DNA of 48,616 nt from Arthrobacter sp. 131MFCol6.1 (GCF_000374925.1 NZ_KB895559.1:1-48616), one strand, 5' to 3'; counted from the stretch's first letter, positions 31,068 to 42,423 are shown. The notes: generated by a model from the sequence alone, not told the origin. Numbers and translations are program-made.

Positions 31068-31120
31068 GCCTCAACATTAGACTGGGTGACAGGAAGCGGC
31101 ACACTTAGGCGGAGGACAGC

Positions 31121-31975
31121 ATGGCAGATCAGCGCGAAGAGCAGGGTACCGATTCAGACGAAGGCCGTTCATACGCCTCGATGTACCGCAGCGGCCAGGA
31201 AATCGAGTGCTGGCTCACGGACATGGACGGCGTTTTGGTCCACGAGAACCAGCCCATCCCGGGCGCATCGGAGCTGATCCAGCGCTGGGTGGACACCTCC
31301 AAGCGGTTCCTCGTGCTGACCAACAACTCGATTTTCACGCCCCGGGACCTCGCGGCCCGGCTGAGTTCCTCCGGCCTGGAAATCCCGGAGGAGAACATCT
31401 GGACCTCGGCCCTGGCCACGGCCCAGTTCCTCAAGGACCAGGTCCGCGGCTCGGAATCGGGGAACCGCGCCTACACGATCGGCGAAGCAGGACTCACGAC
31501 GGCGCTCCACGAGGCCGGCTTCATCCTCACCGACCAGAACCCCGACTTCGTGGTGCTCGGCGAGACCCGCACCTATTCGTTTGAAGCCATCACCATGGCC
31601 ATCCGCCTTATCCTCGCCGGCGCGCGTTTCATCGCCACCAACCCGGACGCCACCGGGCCCTCGAAGGACGGCCCCATGCCTGCCACCGGGGCCATCGCGG
31701 CCCTCATCACCAAGGCCACGGGCCGGGAACCGTACATTGTGGGCAAGCCCAACCCGATGATGTTCCGGTCGGCGATGAACCAGATCGACGCGCACTCGGA
31801 AACCACGGCCATGATCGGCGACCGCATGGACACGGATATCATTGCCGGCATGGAGGCGGGCCTGCACACGGTGCTGGTGCTCAGCGGCATCACCCACCGG
31901 GACGATATCGCCGCGTACCCGTTCCGGCCGAACCAGATCCTGAATTCCGTGGCGGACCTCAAGAACCAGATCTGA
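31121..31975 (+). CDS. HAD-superfamily IIA hydrolase (NagD-like)
   Basis: A 284-aa phosphatase of the NagD/HAD-IIA group. Motif I WLTDMDGVLVHEN gives the nucleophile Asp and the acid Asp; motif II is FLVLTNNSIFTPRDLA; the IIA cap contains FVVLGETRTYSFEAITMAIR and ATNPDATGPSKDGPMPATGA; motif III lysine is in YIVGKPNPMMF; motif IV is MIGDRMDTDIIAGMEAG. GGAGG precedes the ATG. It is divergent from the methyltransferase. Substrate unknown, likely a phosphorylated sugar or nucleotide. Confidence 0.93.
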   Translation: MADQREEQGTDSDEGRSYASMYRSGQEIECWLTDMDGVLVHENQPIPGASELIQRWVDTSKRFLVLTNNSIFTPRDLAARLSSSGLEIPEENIWTSALATAQFLKDQVRGSESGNRAYTIGEAGLTTALHEAGFILTDQNPDFVVLGETRTYSFEAITMAIRLILAGARFIATNPDATGPSKDGPMPATGAIAALITKATGREPYIVGKPNPMMFRSAMNQIDAHSETTAMIGDRMDTDIIAGMEAGLHTVLVLSGITHRDDIAAYPFRPNQILNSVADLKNQI

Positions 31976-31999
31976 GCAACACGCCCGGAACGCAATACC

Positions 32000-33028
32000 T
32001 CAGAACGCGGTCTTCTTCCCGCCGCCGCCCGGCAGCGGGAAGAGGCCGTCCTGGAGTTTTTCGATGATGGGCCGGTAGATGAACGGGCTCCAGCCCGGGC
32101 TCGCATGCTCCGGCCTCGCCCCGTCGGTGCGCAGGTCATCCGAGGCCATGTTGGCTTTGAAGGACAGTGACCAGGTGTCCCGGGCGGTCTCGTAATCCAC
32201 CGTCTTGTCCCGGGGGTTGCCGATGAACGCCATCTTCGTTTCGCCCAGCTTCCCGATGAAACGGCTGGCCTCAAAGTGGTAGATGTAGGCGGATTCGGAC
32301 TGGATCAGCACGCTGGATGGCGCGATCGGGGACAGCTGCTCCAGGGTCTGGTCCACCACCTGGCCCCAACTGCGCTCATTCTTGTGCAGCATCCGCTCGC
32401 CGAGCTCGTAGCCGCCGCGCAGCACTGTGGGGAACCGGAACCCGCTTTCGTAGAGCAGCACCACGCCCTCGAACCAGCTCTGGTCCAGCACGTCGTGGCG
32501 GCTCGACGGGCTGGAGTCGAGGAGGATGAACGCCACTTCGACGCCGTGCAGTTCGCGCAGCCGGGCCGCCACCTGGGTTGCCACCATGCCGCCGAAGCTA
32601 TGGCCGTAGAAGTAGAGGGTGGTGAGATTGTGGGCCCGGACGTGCTCGATCACGGCGATGACCACCTCGTCGATGTCCAGGCCTTCGTTGGAATACCCGA
32701 CGGCGGCGAGCTGGCCCCTCTTGTTCAGGGAGCCGCGCAGGGCGTTCAGGATCCACAGGGCTTCTTCCCAGCTCGTTTTGTAGCCGGGGAACAGGATCCA
32801 GCTGGCGTGGGGGTAATACCGTTCGGCAACGTCATCAGGTACCTCGAGGATCCGGCTGGCACGCCGCTCGGCCTGCACGCGCTGCGTGAACAGCATGTCC
32901 GCCGCCAGCAGCGACGCGGACCCGGCGCCGATCAGGAACGATCGCCGGGAAACCCGCTTAAGCTCGACGGCGCGGCGGAGCATGCGGGCCTCGGACGCAC
33001 CGGGGCCTCGCGGATGGTTCGGATCCAT
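32000..33028 (-). CDS. Secreted (Tat) alpha/beta-hydrolase-like protein
   Basis: A 342-aa protein with a likely twin-arginine signal (VSRRSFLIGAGSASLLAADM). The nucleophile elbow GHSFGGMVATQ (catalytic Ser) follows a TLYFYGHS strand, and LLDSSPSS comes after it. A GYKTSWEEALWILNALRG segment precedes it, as in lipase-type hydrolases or thioesterases. The catalytic acid and His are not certain. Start uncertain: a GTG at 33040, the ATG at 33028 and an ATG at 32983 are all possible; the last gives the most usual Tat signal length. It converges on the HAD gene. Substrate unknown. Confidence 0.7.
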   Translation of the reverse strand: MDPNHPRGPGASEARMLRRAVELKRVSRRSFLIGAGSASLLAADMLFTQRVQAERRASRILEVPDDVAERYYPHASWILFPGYKTSWEEALWILNALRGSLNKRGQLAAVGYSNEGLDIDEVVIAVIEHVRAHNLTTLYFYGHSFGGMVATQVAARLRELHGVEVAFILLDSSPSSRHDVLDQSWFEGVVLLYESGFRFPTVLRGGYELGERMLHKNERSWGQVVDQTLEQLSPIAPSSVLIQSESAYIYHFEASRFIGKLGETKMAFIGNPRDKTVDYETARDTWSLSFKANMASDDLRTDGARPEHASPGWSPFIYRPIIEKLQDGLFPLPGGGGKKTAF

Positions 33029-33168
33029 CTCGGCCGGCACATCTCTACCGTATCCACGGTTCGGCGGGGATGAGAAACCGGACCATACAGCGGTCCTGCA
33101 GGTCAGACTGGAAGCCCCGCTGGAGCCCCGCTGGAGCGCGGTTGGAGCGCGGTTGGCGCCGTTGCCGG

Positions 33169-33714
33169 CTACGCGGGTTCGGGCTCGCGGCCAACCTCGC
33201 GGCGGCTGATTTCCATGCCGATCTCGTCATAGGTCGCCAGGAGTTCCGAGCGGGCCATGTCAGCGGGATCATCGAGGAGGCCGAACACCGAGTCGCTCGC
33301 GGCGAAGAGTTCGTCGTCGGAGAAACGGGTGAGCTTCCGGGTGCCTGAGGGATCGATCGAGGCCATGAATTCCCCGGCCATGTCCAGTGTGGGCAATCCG
33401 GCGGAATCGTCGCGGTGCGCGGTCAGTTCCAGGGAGACGCCGCCCGGGGCCGGCATGCCGGCGACCTCCGAGCCGGGGGTCCCGCCGTCGATCGCGTTGA
33501 GGTCGTTGCGCAGGCCGGCCAGCGCCGATGATTCCACGAATGCGGCCAGGCCGAGATCGACGCGGATGTGCGAGATGATCCCCATGCGGCGAACGCGCTG
33601 GATAATTTGCATCAGGGCGGGGCGGGAGGCTTGCGTGAGGCTCCCCCGGACACTAATCCGGACGACGTCGGAGACGACATCGAGTTTGACGTGGGCTTGC
33701 AGTGTTTGGTCCAT
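33169..33714 (-). CDS. STAS-domain protein
   Basis: A 181-aa protein whose first 75 residues resemble a STAS domain (VVRISVRGSLTQASRPALMQ, IIQRVRRMGIISHIRVDLGL, AAFVESSALAGLRNDL), the fold of anti-sigma-factor antagonists. The usual phospho-acceptor Ser lies in VESSALAGL. The C-terminal half is polar and acidic without a known domain. Next to a GAF-ANTAR regulator on the same strand, which suggests a small signalling pair. Confidence 0.75.
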   Translation of the reverse strand: MDQTLQAHVKLDVVSDVVRISVRGSLTQASRPALMQIIQRVRRMGIISHIRVDLGLAAFVESSALAGLRNDLNAIDGGTPGSEVAGMPAPGGVSLELTAHRDDSAGLPTLDMAGEFMASIDPSGTRKLTRFSDDELFAASDSVFGLLDDPADMARSELLATYDEIGMEISRREVGREPEPA

Positions 33715-33809
33715 AGGTACTCCAAATAAGGATGTCTATGGCCGACGGCTCAACCGCATTCAGCGTATCCGCGCTTGTGGTCGCACACAAGTCATAGGCC
33801 GCTGCCGGT

Positions 33810-34619
33810 TCAGCCAGCCTGTCGCCGGTTCGGCTCTTCGTAGTGCGTCCGGGTAGCCGTTCCGCCGACGGATTGCACCAGTGAGGCGGCGATGTCGCGG
33901 AGTTTGACGTTGCCGTTGCTGGAGGCATCGGTGAGGATGCGGACCGCGGTTTCCTGGTCGCAACGGTTCTGCGCCATGACGATCCCGATCGCCATGTCGA
34001 TCACGGTCCGGGATTCGAGCGTGGCGCGCAGGTTCGTGGCACTGTCCGTGTGCAGCGAGAACCTCACTGCCAGCCGCAGCGCCTGGGAGATTTCACGGGT
34101 GTAGCCGCGGGCCCGGACCGCGACGTCGCCGTCAAATTTGTGCGGGACATCGGAGTACAGGTTCAGCGCCGCCTGGGCCTCGCCCTGGAGGTGGAACGGC
34201 ACCGACAACACCGAGCGCAGGCCATGCGAGGCGACGGCGGAGGCGTAGTCAGGGCCCCAGCGGTCCTCGTCGAAGAGGTCCGGGACGTAGACTTCCCGTT
34301 CTTCCTTGGCGGCGGTCAGGCAGGGGCCCTGGGACAGGGAGTACTGGATCTCGTCCACTTCGCGGGCGGAGTCGCTGCTCCACCCGATCGTGGCAGCCTT
34401 ACGGTCCCGGAGCAGGGTAATTCCGCACAGCGCGTCGTCGCCGGAGCCGGCCACCTGGTGCGCGGAAAAACGCGCGAGTTCGTTCAGGAACTCTTCGAAG
34501 TCCGCGCTGTCCAGGATCAGGTTCTGGATCTGGTCGACCGTGCCCACCGAGATGTCGGCGCCCTGCCCTTCAGGGCCGCGATTCACACCGCTGTTCAGGG
34601 ACTTTTCGGACGGGAGCAT
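33810..34619 (-). CDS. GAF-ANTAR transcription antitermination regulator
   Basis: A 269-aa protein. The GAF sensor covers about residues 40-180 (CGITLLRDRKAATIGWSSDS, GPCLTAAKEEREVYVPDLFD, HGLRSVLSVPFHLQGEAQAA). The ANTAR RNA-binding domain is at about 195-260 (LRATLESRTVIDMAIGIVMA, ETAVRILTDASSNGNVKLRD, IAASLVQSVG). ANTAR proteins bind paired hexaloop hairpins in mRNA leaders to prevent termination. I could not identify such a target confidently in this window. It is followed by the STAS gene. Confidence 0.92.
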   Translation of the reverse strand: MLPSEKSLNSGVNRGPEGQGADISVGTVDQIQNLILDSADFEEFLNELARFSAHQVAGSGDDALCGITLLRDRKAATIGWSSDSAREVDEIQYSLSQGPCLTAAKEEREVYVPDLFDEDRWGPDYASAVASHGLRSVLSVPFHLQGEAQAALNLYSDVPHKFDGDVAVRARGYTREISQALRLAVRFSLHTDSATNLRATLESRTVIDMAIGIVMAQNRCDQETAVRILTDASSNGNVKLRDIAASLVQSVGGTATRTHYEEPNRRQAG

Positions 34620-34641
34620 GGCGCGTGTTCTCCAGATAAAA

Positions 34642-34693
34642 GGATGGACGGGTATGGGACAAATGATAGGTCACGGCCCATACCCCGTCCACC
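34642..34693 (-). terminator. Hairpin terminator after pyrE
   Basis: GGATGGACGGGTATGGG (34642-34658) pairs with CCCATACCCCGTCCACC (34677-34693), with one bulge, around an 18-nt loop. It lies between the pyrE stop and the GAF-ANTAR start, both on the minus strand. Confidence 0.7.
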
Positions 34694-34715
34694 TTTGGCG
34701 TCGGGCGCCGAAACC

Positions 34716-35300
34716 CTAGCTAAGGCCCAGTTCGTCCTTGCCGAAGGCGAAGAGATACGGAACACCGGCTTCGGCCTCGATCTTTTCCTTGGCCCCGGTG
34801 TCGCGGTCCACGATCACGGCGACGGCCACCACGTTGCCGCCGGCCTTGCGGACGCCTTCGACGGCGGTCAGCGCGGATCCGCCGGTGGTTGACGTGTCCT
34901 CCAGGACCAGGACCTTGCGGCCCTTGACCGAGGGGCCTTCCACCTGGCGGCCCATGCCGTAGGACTTCTGCGCCTTGCGGACCACGAAAGCGTCCACCGG
35001 GCGGCCGGCGTCGACGGCGGCATGCATGACGGCGGTGCCGACCGGGTCCGCCCCCATGGTGAGTCCCCCGGCGCACTCGAAATCGATCCCGGCGTCCTCC
35101 ATCAGGGAGAGCATGACCTGTCCGACGAGTTTGGACGCCTCGTGGTGCAGGGTGATGCGGCGCAGGTCGATGTAGTAGTCGGCCTCGGCCCCGCTGGAGA
35201 GGATGACCTTGCCGCGGACTACGGCCAGTTCCTTGATCAGTTCCAGGAGTCGGGCACGGGCAGCGGCAGCGTCGGCTGCGAAGTCACGGGTGGCAGTCAT
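34716..35300 (-). CDS. pyrE: Orotate phosphoribosyltransferase
   Basis: A 194-aa enzyme converting orotate and PRPP to OMP in pyrimidine synthesis. Motifs: VILSSGAEADYYIDLRRITL, ECAGGLTMGADPVGTAVMHA, FVVRKAQKSYGMGRQVEG (loop lysines) and the PRPP site VLVLEDTSTTGGSALTAVEG. Length is usual for the actinobacterial form. ATG at 35300. It is a single gene, divergent from the acs-E1-E2-ACP operon and not next to other pyr genes here. Confidence 0.97.
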   Translation of the reverse strand: MTATRDFAADAAAARARLLELIKELAVVRGKVILSSGAEADYYIDLRRITLHHEASKLVGQVMLSLMEDAGIDFECAGGLTMGADPVGTAVMHAAVDAGRPVDAFVVRKAQKSYGMGRQVEGPSVKGRKVLVLEDTSTTGGSALTAVEGVRKAGGNVVAVAVIVDRDTGAKEKIEAEAGVPYLFAFGKDELGLS

Positions 35301-35411
35301 GGCTCCCAGTTTAGTGGCTGGTCCGCCGCGGATTCCCAGCCGGAACCGTGTATGTCGGTCCCGGGACCTTTTGCTCTGGGCGGCGCCGGCAGACGGGAGT
35401 CCGATGGAACC

Positions 35412-37318
<1,907 letters not shown>

Positions 37319-37322
<4 letters not shown>

Positions 37323-38389
37323 CCGGCCCTGCAGGCGCGCGCGGAGGCACTGTGGACGCGGCCCACGGCCGGCACCTGCTGCTGCAGATGGTGCGCGTGC
37401 GCCAGCTCGAAGAGAAATGCGTCGAGCTGTACAGTGCGGCCAAGATCCGCGGCTTCCTGCACGTCTACATTGGCGAGGAGGCCGTCGCCGCCGGCGTCCT
37501 CGCGTCGTTGGGACCGGAGGACGCCGTGGTCGCGACGTACCGGGAGCATGGGCACGCGCTGTTGCGGGGCGTATCGGCCGGGGCGATCCTCGCCGAAATG
37601 TACGGCTACGTTGAAGGGTGCTGCCGCGGCCGGGGCGGGTCGATGCACCTGTTCGATGCCGCCACCCGCTTCTTCGGCGGCAACGCGATCGTCGCCGGGG
37701 GCCTGCCGCTCGCCGTCGGCCTGGCACTGGCCGACAAGATGGCGGGGCGCTCCAATGTCACGGTGTGCTTTTTCGGCGAAGGAGCGGTGGCCGAAGGCGC
37801 ATTCCACGAGAGCATGAATCTGGCGGCCCTGTGGCAGCTGCCCGTGCTGTTCTGCTGCGAGAACAACCTCTATGCCATGGGTACCGCGCTGGCCCGTTCC
37901 GAATCGCAGACGGACATCGCCCTCAAGGCTGCCGGGTACGAGATCGCCGCGTGGGCCGTGGACGGCATGGACGTCCTGGCCGTCGAGGAGGGTGCACGCC
38001 GCGCGGTGGACGCCGTCCGCTCCGGCGGCGGACCGCACTTCCTGGAGCTGCGGACCTACCGTTTCCGGGCCCACTCGATGTTCGATCCCGAACGCTACCG
38101 GACGAAGGACGAGGTGGCGCGGTGGATGGAACGGGACCCGATCACGCTGCTGCGGACCGCGCTGGAGTCCGCGGGCCACCTCTCACCCGCCGAGTGGGAG
38201 CAGCTGCAGGCGGACGCGCAGGCGGAGATCGCGGCCGCCGTCGAGTTCGCCGAGGCCGGAACCCCGGAACCGGTGGAGGAACTGACCCGCTTTGTCTACA
38301 GCGAGCGCGGGGCCGGAGACGGCGCGGACGAAGCCACTGGCGCGGACGCAGCCGGGCAGCCTGCGGGGAAGGCAGCCGGGGCGCCATGA
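37319..38389 (+). CDS. 2-oxoacid (pyruvate/acetoin-type) dehydrogenase E1 alpha subunit
   Basis: A 356-aa thiamine-diphosphate enzyme subunit. Seen: LLLQMVRVRQLEEKCVELYS, YIGEEAVAAGV, ATYREHGHALLRGV, GCCRGRGGSMHLFDAATRFF, GGNAIVAGGLPLAVGLALAD and the ThDP motif FFGEGAVAEGAFHESMNLAA through CENNLYAMGT. A phosphorylation-loop-like YRFRAHSMFDPERYR is present. The pattern fits PDH or acetoin dehydrogenase (AcoA) rather than branched-chain BkdA. Both neighbours overlap by ATGA, so the subunits are made in step. The last 20 residues are Ala/Gly-rich. Confidence 0.93.
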
Positions 38390-39366
38390 AATCCAGCTAC
38401 CGTGAAGCGCTCCGGGCGGGCATCCGCGACGCTTTGATCCGCGACGAACGCGTGTTCCTGATGGGCGAGGATGTGGGCGCCTACGGCGGCTCGTTCGCGG
38501 TCAGCCTGGGGCTGCTGGAGGAGTTCGGCCCGGGCCGGATCCGCGATACCCCGCTGTCGGAATCGGGATTTGTCGGCGCCGGGATCGGGGCCGCGCTTGG
38601 CGGCATGCGCCCGATCGTGGAAATCATGACCGTCAATTTCAGCCTTCTGGCCCTGGACCAGATAGTGAACAACGCCGCCACCTTGCTCCACATGTCCGGC
38701 GGGCAGTTCCACGTGCCGCTGGTGATCCGGATGACCACGGGGGCGGGCCGCCAGCTCGGCGCCCAGCACTCGCACAGCCTCGAGGGCTGGTACGCGCATA
38801 TCCCGGGCCTGCGGATCCTCGCCCCGGCTACCCTCGAAGACGCCCGCGGCATGCTGTGGACGGCCCTCCAGGACCCGGATCCCGTGCTGATATTCGAGCA
38901 CGGCTCGCTGTACAACGTCCCCGGTGAACTGGCCAACGACGCCGGCCCGGTGGACATCGTCACGGCCGCCATCCGGCGCCCCGGCGACGACATCTCGCTG
39001 ATCACCTACGGCGGGACCCTTCCCGTCGTGCTCGACGCCGCAGATCAGCTCGCGGCGGAGGGGATCGACGCCGAGGTACTGGACCTGCGCACGCTCCGGC
39101 CGCTCGATGACGCCGCCATCCTGGCTTCCGTCGCCCGGACGCACCGGGCCGTCGTGGTCGATGAAGGCTGGCGCAGCGGCAGCCTGTCGGCCGAGGTAAG
39201 CGCCCGGATCACCGAGCAGGCGTTTTTCGACCTCGATGCGCCGGTGGGCCGAGTCTGCAGCGCCGAGGTGCCAATCCCCTATGCCAAGCACCTCGAGCTG
39301 GCTGCGCTGCCTTCCGCGGCAAGGGTCGTGGCCGCGGCCAAGACGGCGGTGGCCGCCGGTGGGTGA
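38386..39366 (+). CDS. 2-oxoacid (pyruvate/acetoin-type) dehydrogenase E1 beta subunit
   Basis: A 326-aa transketolase-type beta subunit: YREALRAGIRDALIRDERVF, LMGEDVGAYGGSFAVSLGLL, RIRDTPLSESGFVGAGIGAA, GMRPIVEIMTVNFSLLALDQ, HSHSLEGWYAHIPGLRILAP and LDLRTLRPLDDAAILASVAR are all standard. Glu in MGEDVG and the HSHSLE histidines fit the active-site region. It overlaps the E2 start by 8 nt. The natural 2-oxoacid is not decidable from sequence. Confidence 0.95.
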   Translation: MKSSYREALRAGIRDALIRDERVFLMGEDVGAYGGSFAVSLGLLEEFGPGRIRDTPLSESGFVGAGIGAALGGMRPIVEIMTVNFSLLALDQIVNNAATLLHMSGGQFHVPLVIRMTTGAGRQLGAQHSHSLEGWYAHIPGLRILAPATLEDARGMLWTALQDPDPVLIFEHGSLYNVPGELANDAGPVDIVTAAIRRPGDDISLITYGGTLPVVLDAADQLAAEGIDAEVLDLRTLRPLDDAAILASVARTHRAVVVDEGWRSGSLSAEVSARITEQAFFDLDAPVGRVCSAEVPIPYAKHLELAALPSAARVVAAAKTAVAAGG

Positions 39367-40741
39367 CTTCCTCATGCCCTCGCTCGGGGCGGACATGCAG
39401 CACGGCAAGCTGGTCGAGTGGCTCGTCAAGCCCGGCGATTACGTGCGCCGCGGCGACCTCGTGGCGGTCGTGGACACGGACAAGACCGTCATGGACGTGG
39501 AGTCCTTCCAGGAGGGCGTCGTGGCAGACCTTCTGGTGGGCATCGGTGAAACCGTTCCGGTGGGAACCCCGCTGGCCCGGATCACCCAGACCCCTGCGGA
39601 GGTCGGGTCTCCGGCGCACGAGGCGCCCACACCGCGGGCGCCCACGACGGCCCACACGGTCAAACCGCAACATCCGGACGCGCCCGGCCCGGCCCTGGGC
39701 CCCCCGATCGCGCCACCGGTGCGGCATTTGGCACACCGGCTGGGCGTGGACACCGGAAAGATCCAAGGCACCGGCAAAGACGGCGCCATCACCCGCGCGG
39801 ACGTGGAACACGCAATGGCGGCCCGGGCCGGCGGCACAAGCAGGGTGCGTTCCTCACCGCGGGCCCGGCGGCTCGCGGCGGAACTCGGGATCGGGCTTTC
39901 GACCGTGACCGGCACCGGTCCGGACGGTGCCGTGACAGTGGCCGACGTGCAGGGCGCTGCCGCCAAAGTTCCAACGCCGGGCCCCCCGGAGCCGGGTCCC
40001 CCGGAGCCCGGTCCGGTCGCATCCGCGCCGGAATCGCCGGCCAAGGGGAGGGCGCCGTCAGAGGAGGCCCGCGAGCGCGTGGCCAGCCTGCGCCGCGCCA
40101 TCGGCGCCCTGATGACGCGCTCGAAGCAGACCATCCCGCACTACTACCTCAGCACCACGCTGGACCTGCGGGCCGCCGTCGCATGGATGCAGACCGTCAA
40201 CGCGCACCGGCCCGTGGCCGCCCGGCTGGTCCCATCGGCGCTCCTGCTCAAGGCCGCGGCGCTCGCGGCAAGGGATGTGCCAGAGGTCAACGGCTTCTAT
40301 GACGACGGCGGGTTCCGGCCCAGCGCGGCGGTGCACCTGGGCGTCGCGGTGGCCCTGCGCCGGGGCGGCCTGGTGGCCCCCGCGATCCACGACGCCGAGA
40401 CCCTGCCCCTGGACGTACTGATGGAGCAGCTGCGGGATCTCGTCAGCCGGGCCCGAGCCGGGCGACTGCAGCGCGCCGAGATGGCCGACCCGACCCTGAC
40501 CGTGACCAACCTCGGAGATCTCGGCGTGGACAGTGTCTACGGCGTAATCTACCCGCCCCAGGTGGCCATGGTGGGGCTCGGCCGCGTGATGGAACAGCCT
40601 TGGGCCGAGAACGGGCTGCTCGGGGTCCGGTACGCTGCCATCGCCACGCTCTCGGCAGACCACCGGGTCAGCGACGGACTGCGCGGCGCCCGCTACCTCG
40701 CCCGGATCAACGAGCTGTTACAGGAACCTGAGCACTTATGA
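39359..40741 (+). CDS. Dihydrolipoamide acyltransferase E2 with two peripheral-subunit-binding domains
   Basis: A 460-aa E2. Residues about 1-80 form a lipoyl domain with the lipoylated Lys in DTDKTVMDVES. Two E3/E1-binding domains follow: PVRHLAHRLGVDTGKIQGTG (about 120-155) and SPRARRLAAELGIGLSTVTG (about 163-200). One is the usual number. A Pro-rich linker (PPEPGPPEPGP) leads to the catalytic domain, ending with the active-site ADHRVSDGLRGARYL. GTG start at 39359 overlaps the E1beta stop by 8 nt; the ATG at 39374 is an alternative. No E3 gene (lpd) is in the operon, so a housekeeping E3 must serve. Confidence 0.93.
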   Translation: MGDFLMPSLGADMQHGKLVEWLVKPGDYVRRGDLVAVVDTDKTVMDVESFQEGVVADLLVGIGETVPVGTPLARITQTPAEVGSPAHEAPTPRAPTTAHTVKPQHPDAPGPALGPPIAPPVRHLAHRLGVDTGKIQGTGKDGAITRADVEHAMAARAGGTSRVRSSPRARRLAAELGIGLSTVTGTGPDGAVTVADVQGAAAKVPTPGPPEPGPPEPGPVASAPESPAKGRAPSEEARERVASLRRAIGALMTRSKQTIPHYYLSTTLDLRAAVAWMQTVNAHRPVAARLVPSALLLKAAALAARDVPEVNGFYDDGGFRPSAAVHLGVAVALRRGGLVAPAIHDAETLPLDVLMEQLRDLVSRARAGRLQRAEMADPTLTVTNLGDLGVDSVYGVIYPPQVAMVGLGRVMEQPWAENGLLGVRYAAIATLSADHRVSDGLRGARYLARINELLQEPEHL

Positions 40742-40754
40742 GACCGGAGGAACC

Positions 40755-40997
40755 ATGAACGAACAGGACGCCCGGGCGGCGGTGCACGCCGCGATCGGCG
40801 AGGTGGCACCCGACGTCGAGTTTGACGACGTCGACGAGGACGCCCGGCTGCGCCAGGACCTGGAACTCGATTCGCTGGATTTCCTGCGGCTCGTGGAAAC
40901 CATCGACAAGGCCACCGGCGTGGACATTCCCGAGCGCGACTACCCTGCGGTCGCCACCGTCAAGGGCCTGATCGGCTACCTCACGCAGCACGGCTGA
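40755..40997 (+). CDS. Acyl carrier protein
   Basis: An 80-aa acyl/peptidyl carrier protein. The phosphopantetheine attachment Ser is in LELDSLDFLRLVETID; the acidic helix II and closing VATVKGLIGYLTQHG fit the fold. GGAGG lies 4 nt before the ATG, 13 nt after the E2 stop, so it is the last gene of the acs-E1alpha-E1beta-E2 operon. No ACP synthase or ketosynthase is nearby. An ACP in a 2-oxoacid dehydrogenase operon suggests that the acyl group made by E2 or the ligase is passed to a carrier rather than only to CoA. This is inference. Confidence 0.93.
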   Translation: MNEQDARAAVHAAIGEVAPDVEFDDVDEDARLRQDLELDSLDFLRLVETIDKATGVDIPERDYPAVATVKGLIGYLTQHG

Positions 40998-41005
40998 CCC
41001 CTATC

Positions 41006-41060
41006 CGCTGCTCCGTAGACGCCCTATTGGAGGCTCGAAAGGGCGGCTACGGAGCAATCG
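41006..41060. repeat. Palindromic repeat R1, copy D
   Basis: Left arm CGCTGCTCCGTAGACGCCCT and right arm AGGGCGGCTACGGAGCAATC are imperfect complements. It lies between the convergent ACP and FAD-monooxygenase genes, followed by GACGGGGTGAG as in copy C. Confidence 0.8.
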
Positions 41061-41087
41061 ACGGGGTGAGGCCGGGGCCCTGTGCGG

Positions 41088-42335
41088 CTACGGTTGCGGC
41101 TGGGGTTCGGCGCGCCGCGCGAAGGCCGGTGCGTGCTCGGGGCGCGGACCAAAGGCGATGAAGCGGGGAATGATCTTGCGGAACGCCGGAACGTGCCGGG
41201 CGAAGAAGAGTGCCGCGGCCGGAAATTTTGTCCGCTTCCCGGTCAGGATCGGGCCGAAGATCGCGTGTTGCATGAGCCGTTGGACGCTCTGCACAATGAC
41301 GGTGGGCAGCCGGCGCCGCCGTTCGACTTTCTCCAGGTCTGCCGTGGTCACCCGGCCCCGGAGCAGCGCGGAGGCAAGGTACTCGGCGGCGGCTGCCGCG
41401 TCCTGGATGGCGAGGTTGATTCCGACGCCTCCGGCCGGGGACATCGCGTGCGCGGCGTCCCCGATGAACAGCAGCCCGTTGATGTGCCACGAGTGCAGCC
41501 GGTTCAGGCGCACGTCCAGCCAGTGGAGGTCATCGAGGGACGCGATGGCGTCAACCCGGTCCGCAAGGTCCGGGCGGAGGGCCGCGACCCGCCGTCGGAA
41601 GCCCTCGACGCCTTCTGCCCGGATCCGGGCGTCGGCGCCCTTGGCGGCGAGGTAGCCCATTTGGTAGTAGTCGTTGCGGAACAGGGCCAGCAGCGCCTCG
41701 CCGGGGCCGAACGCCGGCACGAGCCCGGCCACCTCACCCGTTTCGGAGGGATAACGGGGCAGCCTGAACCACCAGGTGTCGAAGGGCACCGGGAACTCCT
41801 TTGGCGCCAGCCCGGCCGCGGTGCGCAGCACGGAATGGCGGCCGTCCGTGGCAACCACCAGGTCGGCCAGGAGTTCGTCCTGCGTGCCGTCGGCGGTCCG
41901 GAAGCGGACTCCGCGGACGCGGCCTCCGTTGCGGACCAGGCCCGTGGCGGTGTGGCTCATGAGCAGCGTAAACCCCGGCTCCTGGGCCGCGGCGTCGGCG
42001 AGGAAGCTCAGGAAATCCCATTGCGGCATCATGGCGATGTAGTTGTACGGCGGCGGCAGGGCGTCAAAGTCGCCCATGGTCACGGCCGCCCCGCCCGGGA
42101 CCGGGAAAACGACATTCTTCAGGCGGCTCTGCGGCAGCCGGCGGAACTCCTGGCCGAGTCCGAGTTCGTCAATGAGCCGGATGGTGGACGGGTGCACGGT
42201 GTCGCCGCGGAAGTCGCGCAGAAAATCGGCGTGCTTCTCCAACACCGTCACCCGCACCCCGGCCCGTGCCAGGAGCAAGCCCAGCATCATCCCCGCGGGT
42301 CCACCGCCCACCACCGCGCATCCGGTCTTCTCCAT
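41088..42335 (-). CDS. FAD-dependent aromatic hydroxylase-like monooxygenase
   Basis: A 415-aa PheA/UbiH-type flavoprotein. It shows the FAD/NAD(P)-binding start VVGGGPAGMMLGLLLARAGV followed by VTVLEKH, the second FAD motif ADLVVATDGRHSVLRTAAGL (DG motif), and the third LLFIGDAAHAMSPAGGVGIN LAIQDA. C-terminal residues include Arg/Pro-rich RRAEPQPQP. The family hydroxylates aromatic or quinone compounds using NAD(P)H and O2; the substrate here is unknown. It ends next to R1 copy D and starts about 90 nt from the left repeat of the mobile element. Confidence 0.9.
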   Translation of the reverse strand: MEKTGCAVVGGGPAGMMLGLLLARAGVRVTVLEKHADFLRDFRGDTVHPSTIRLIDELGLGQEFRRLPQSRLKNVVFPVPGGAAVTMGDFDALPPPYNYIAMMPQWDFLSFLADAAAQEPGFTLLMSHTATGLVRNGGRVRGVRFRTADGTQDELLADLVVATDGRHSVLRTAAGLAPKEFPVPFDTWWFRLPRYPSETGEVAGLVPAFGPGEALLALFRNDYYQMGYLAAKGADARIRAEGVEGFRRRVAALRPDLADRVDAIASLDDLHWLDVRLNRLHSWHINGLLFIGDAAHAMSPAGGVGINLAIQDAAAAAEYLASALLRGRVTTADLEKVERRRRLPTVIVQSVQRLMQHAIFGPILTGKRTKFPAAALFFARHVPAFRKIIPRFIAFGPRPEHAPAFARRAEPQPQP

Positions 42336-42423
42336 GGCCCCACGCTACGCCTGCGCGGGGTGCCGCGGGAGGGGGTTTTCGCGCCGGTTTGCGCCGCGTC
42401 AGGTCAAAAATGCAGCGTGGTTC

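Noticed and set aside
33810..34619. ANTAR-target paired hexaloop hairpins near the GAF-ANTAR gene
   Set aside because: The hairpin at 34642-34693 has a long 18-nt loop and is single, so it fits a pyrE terminator and not the two-hexaloop ANTAR site.
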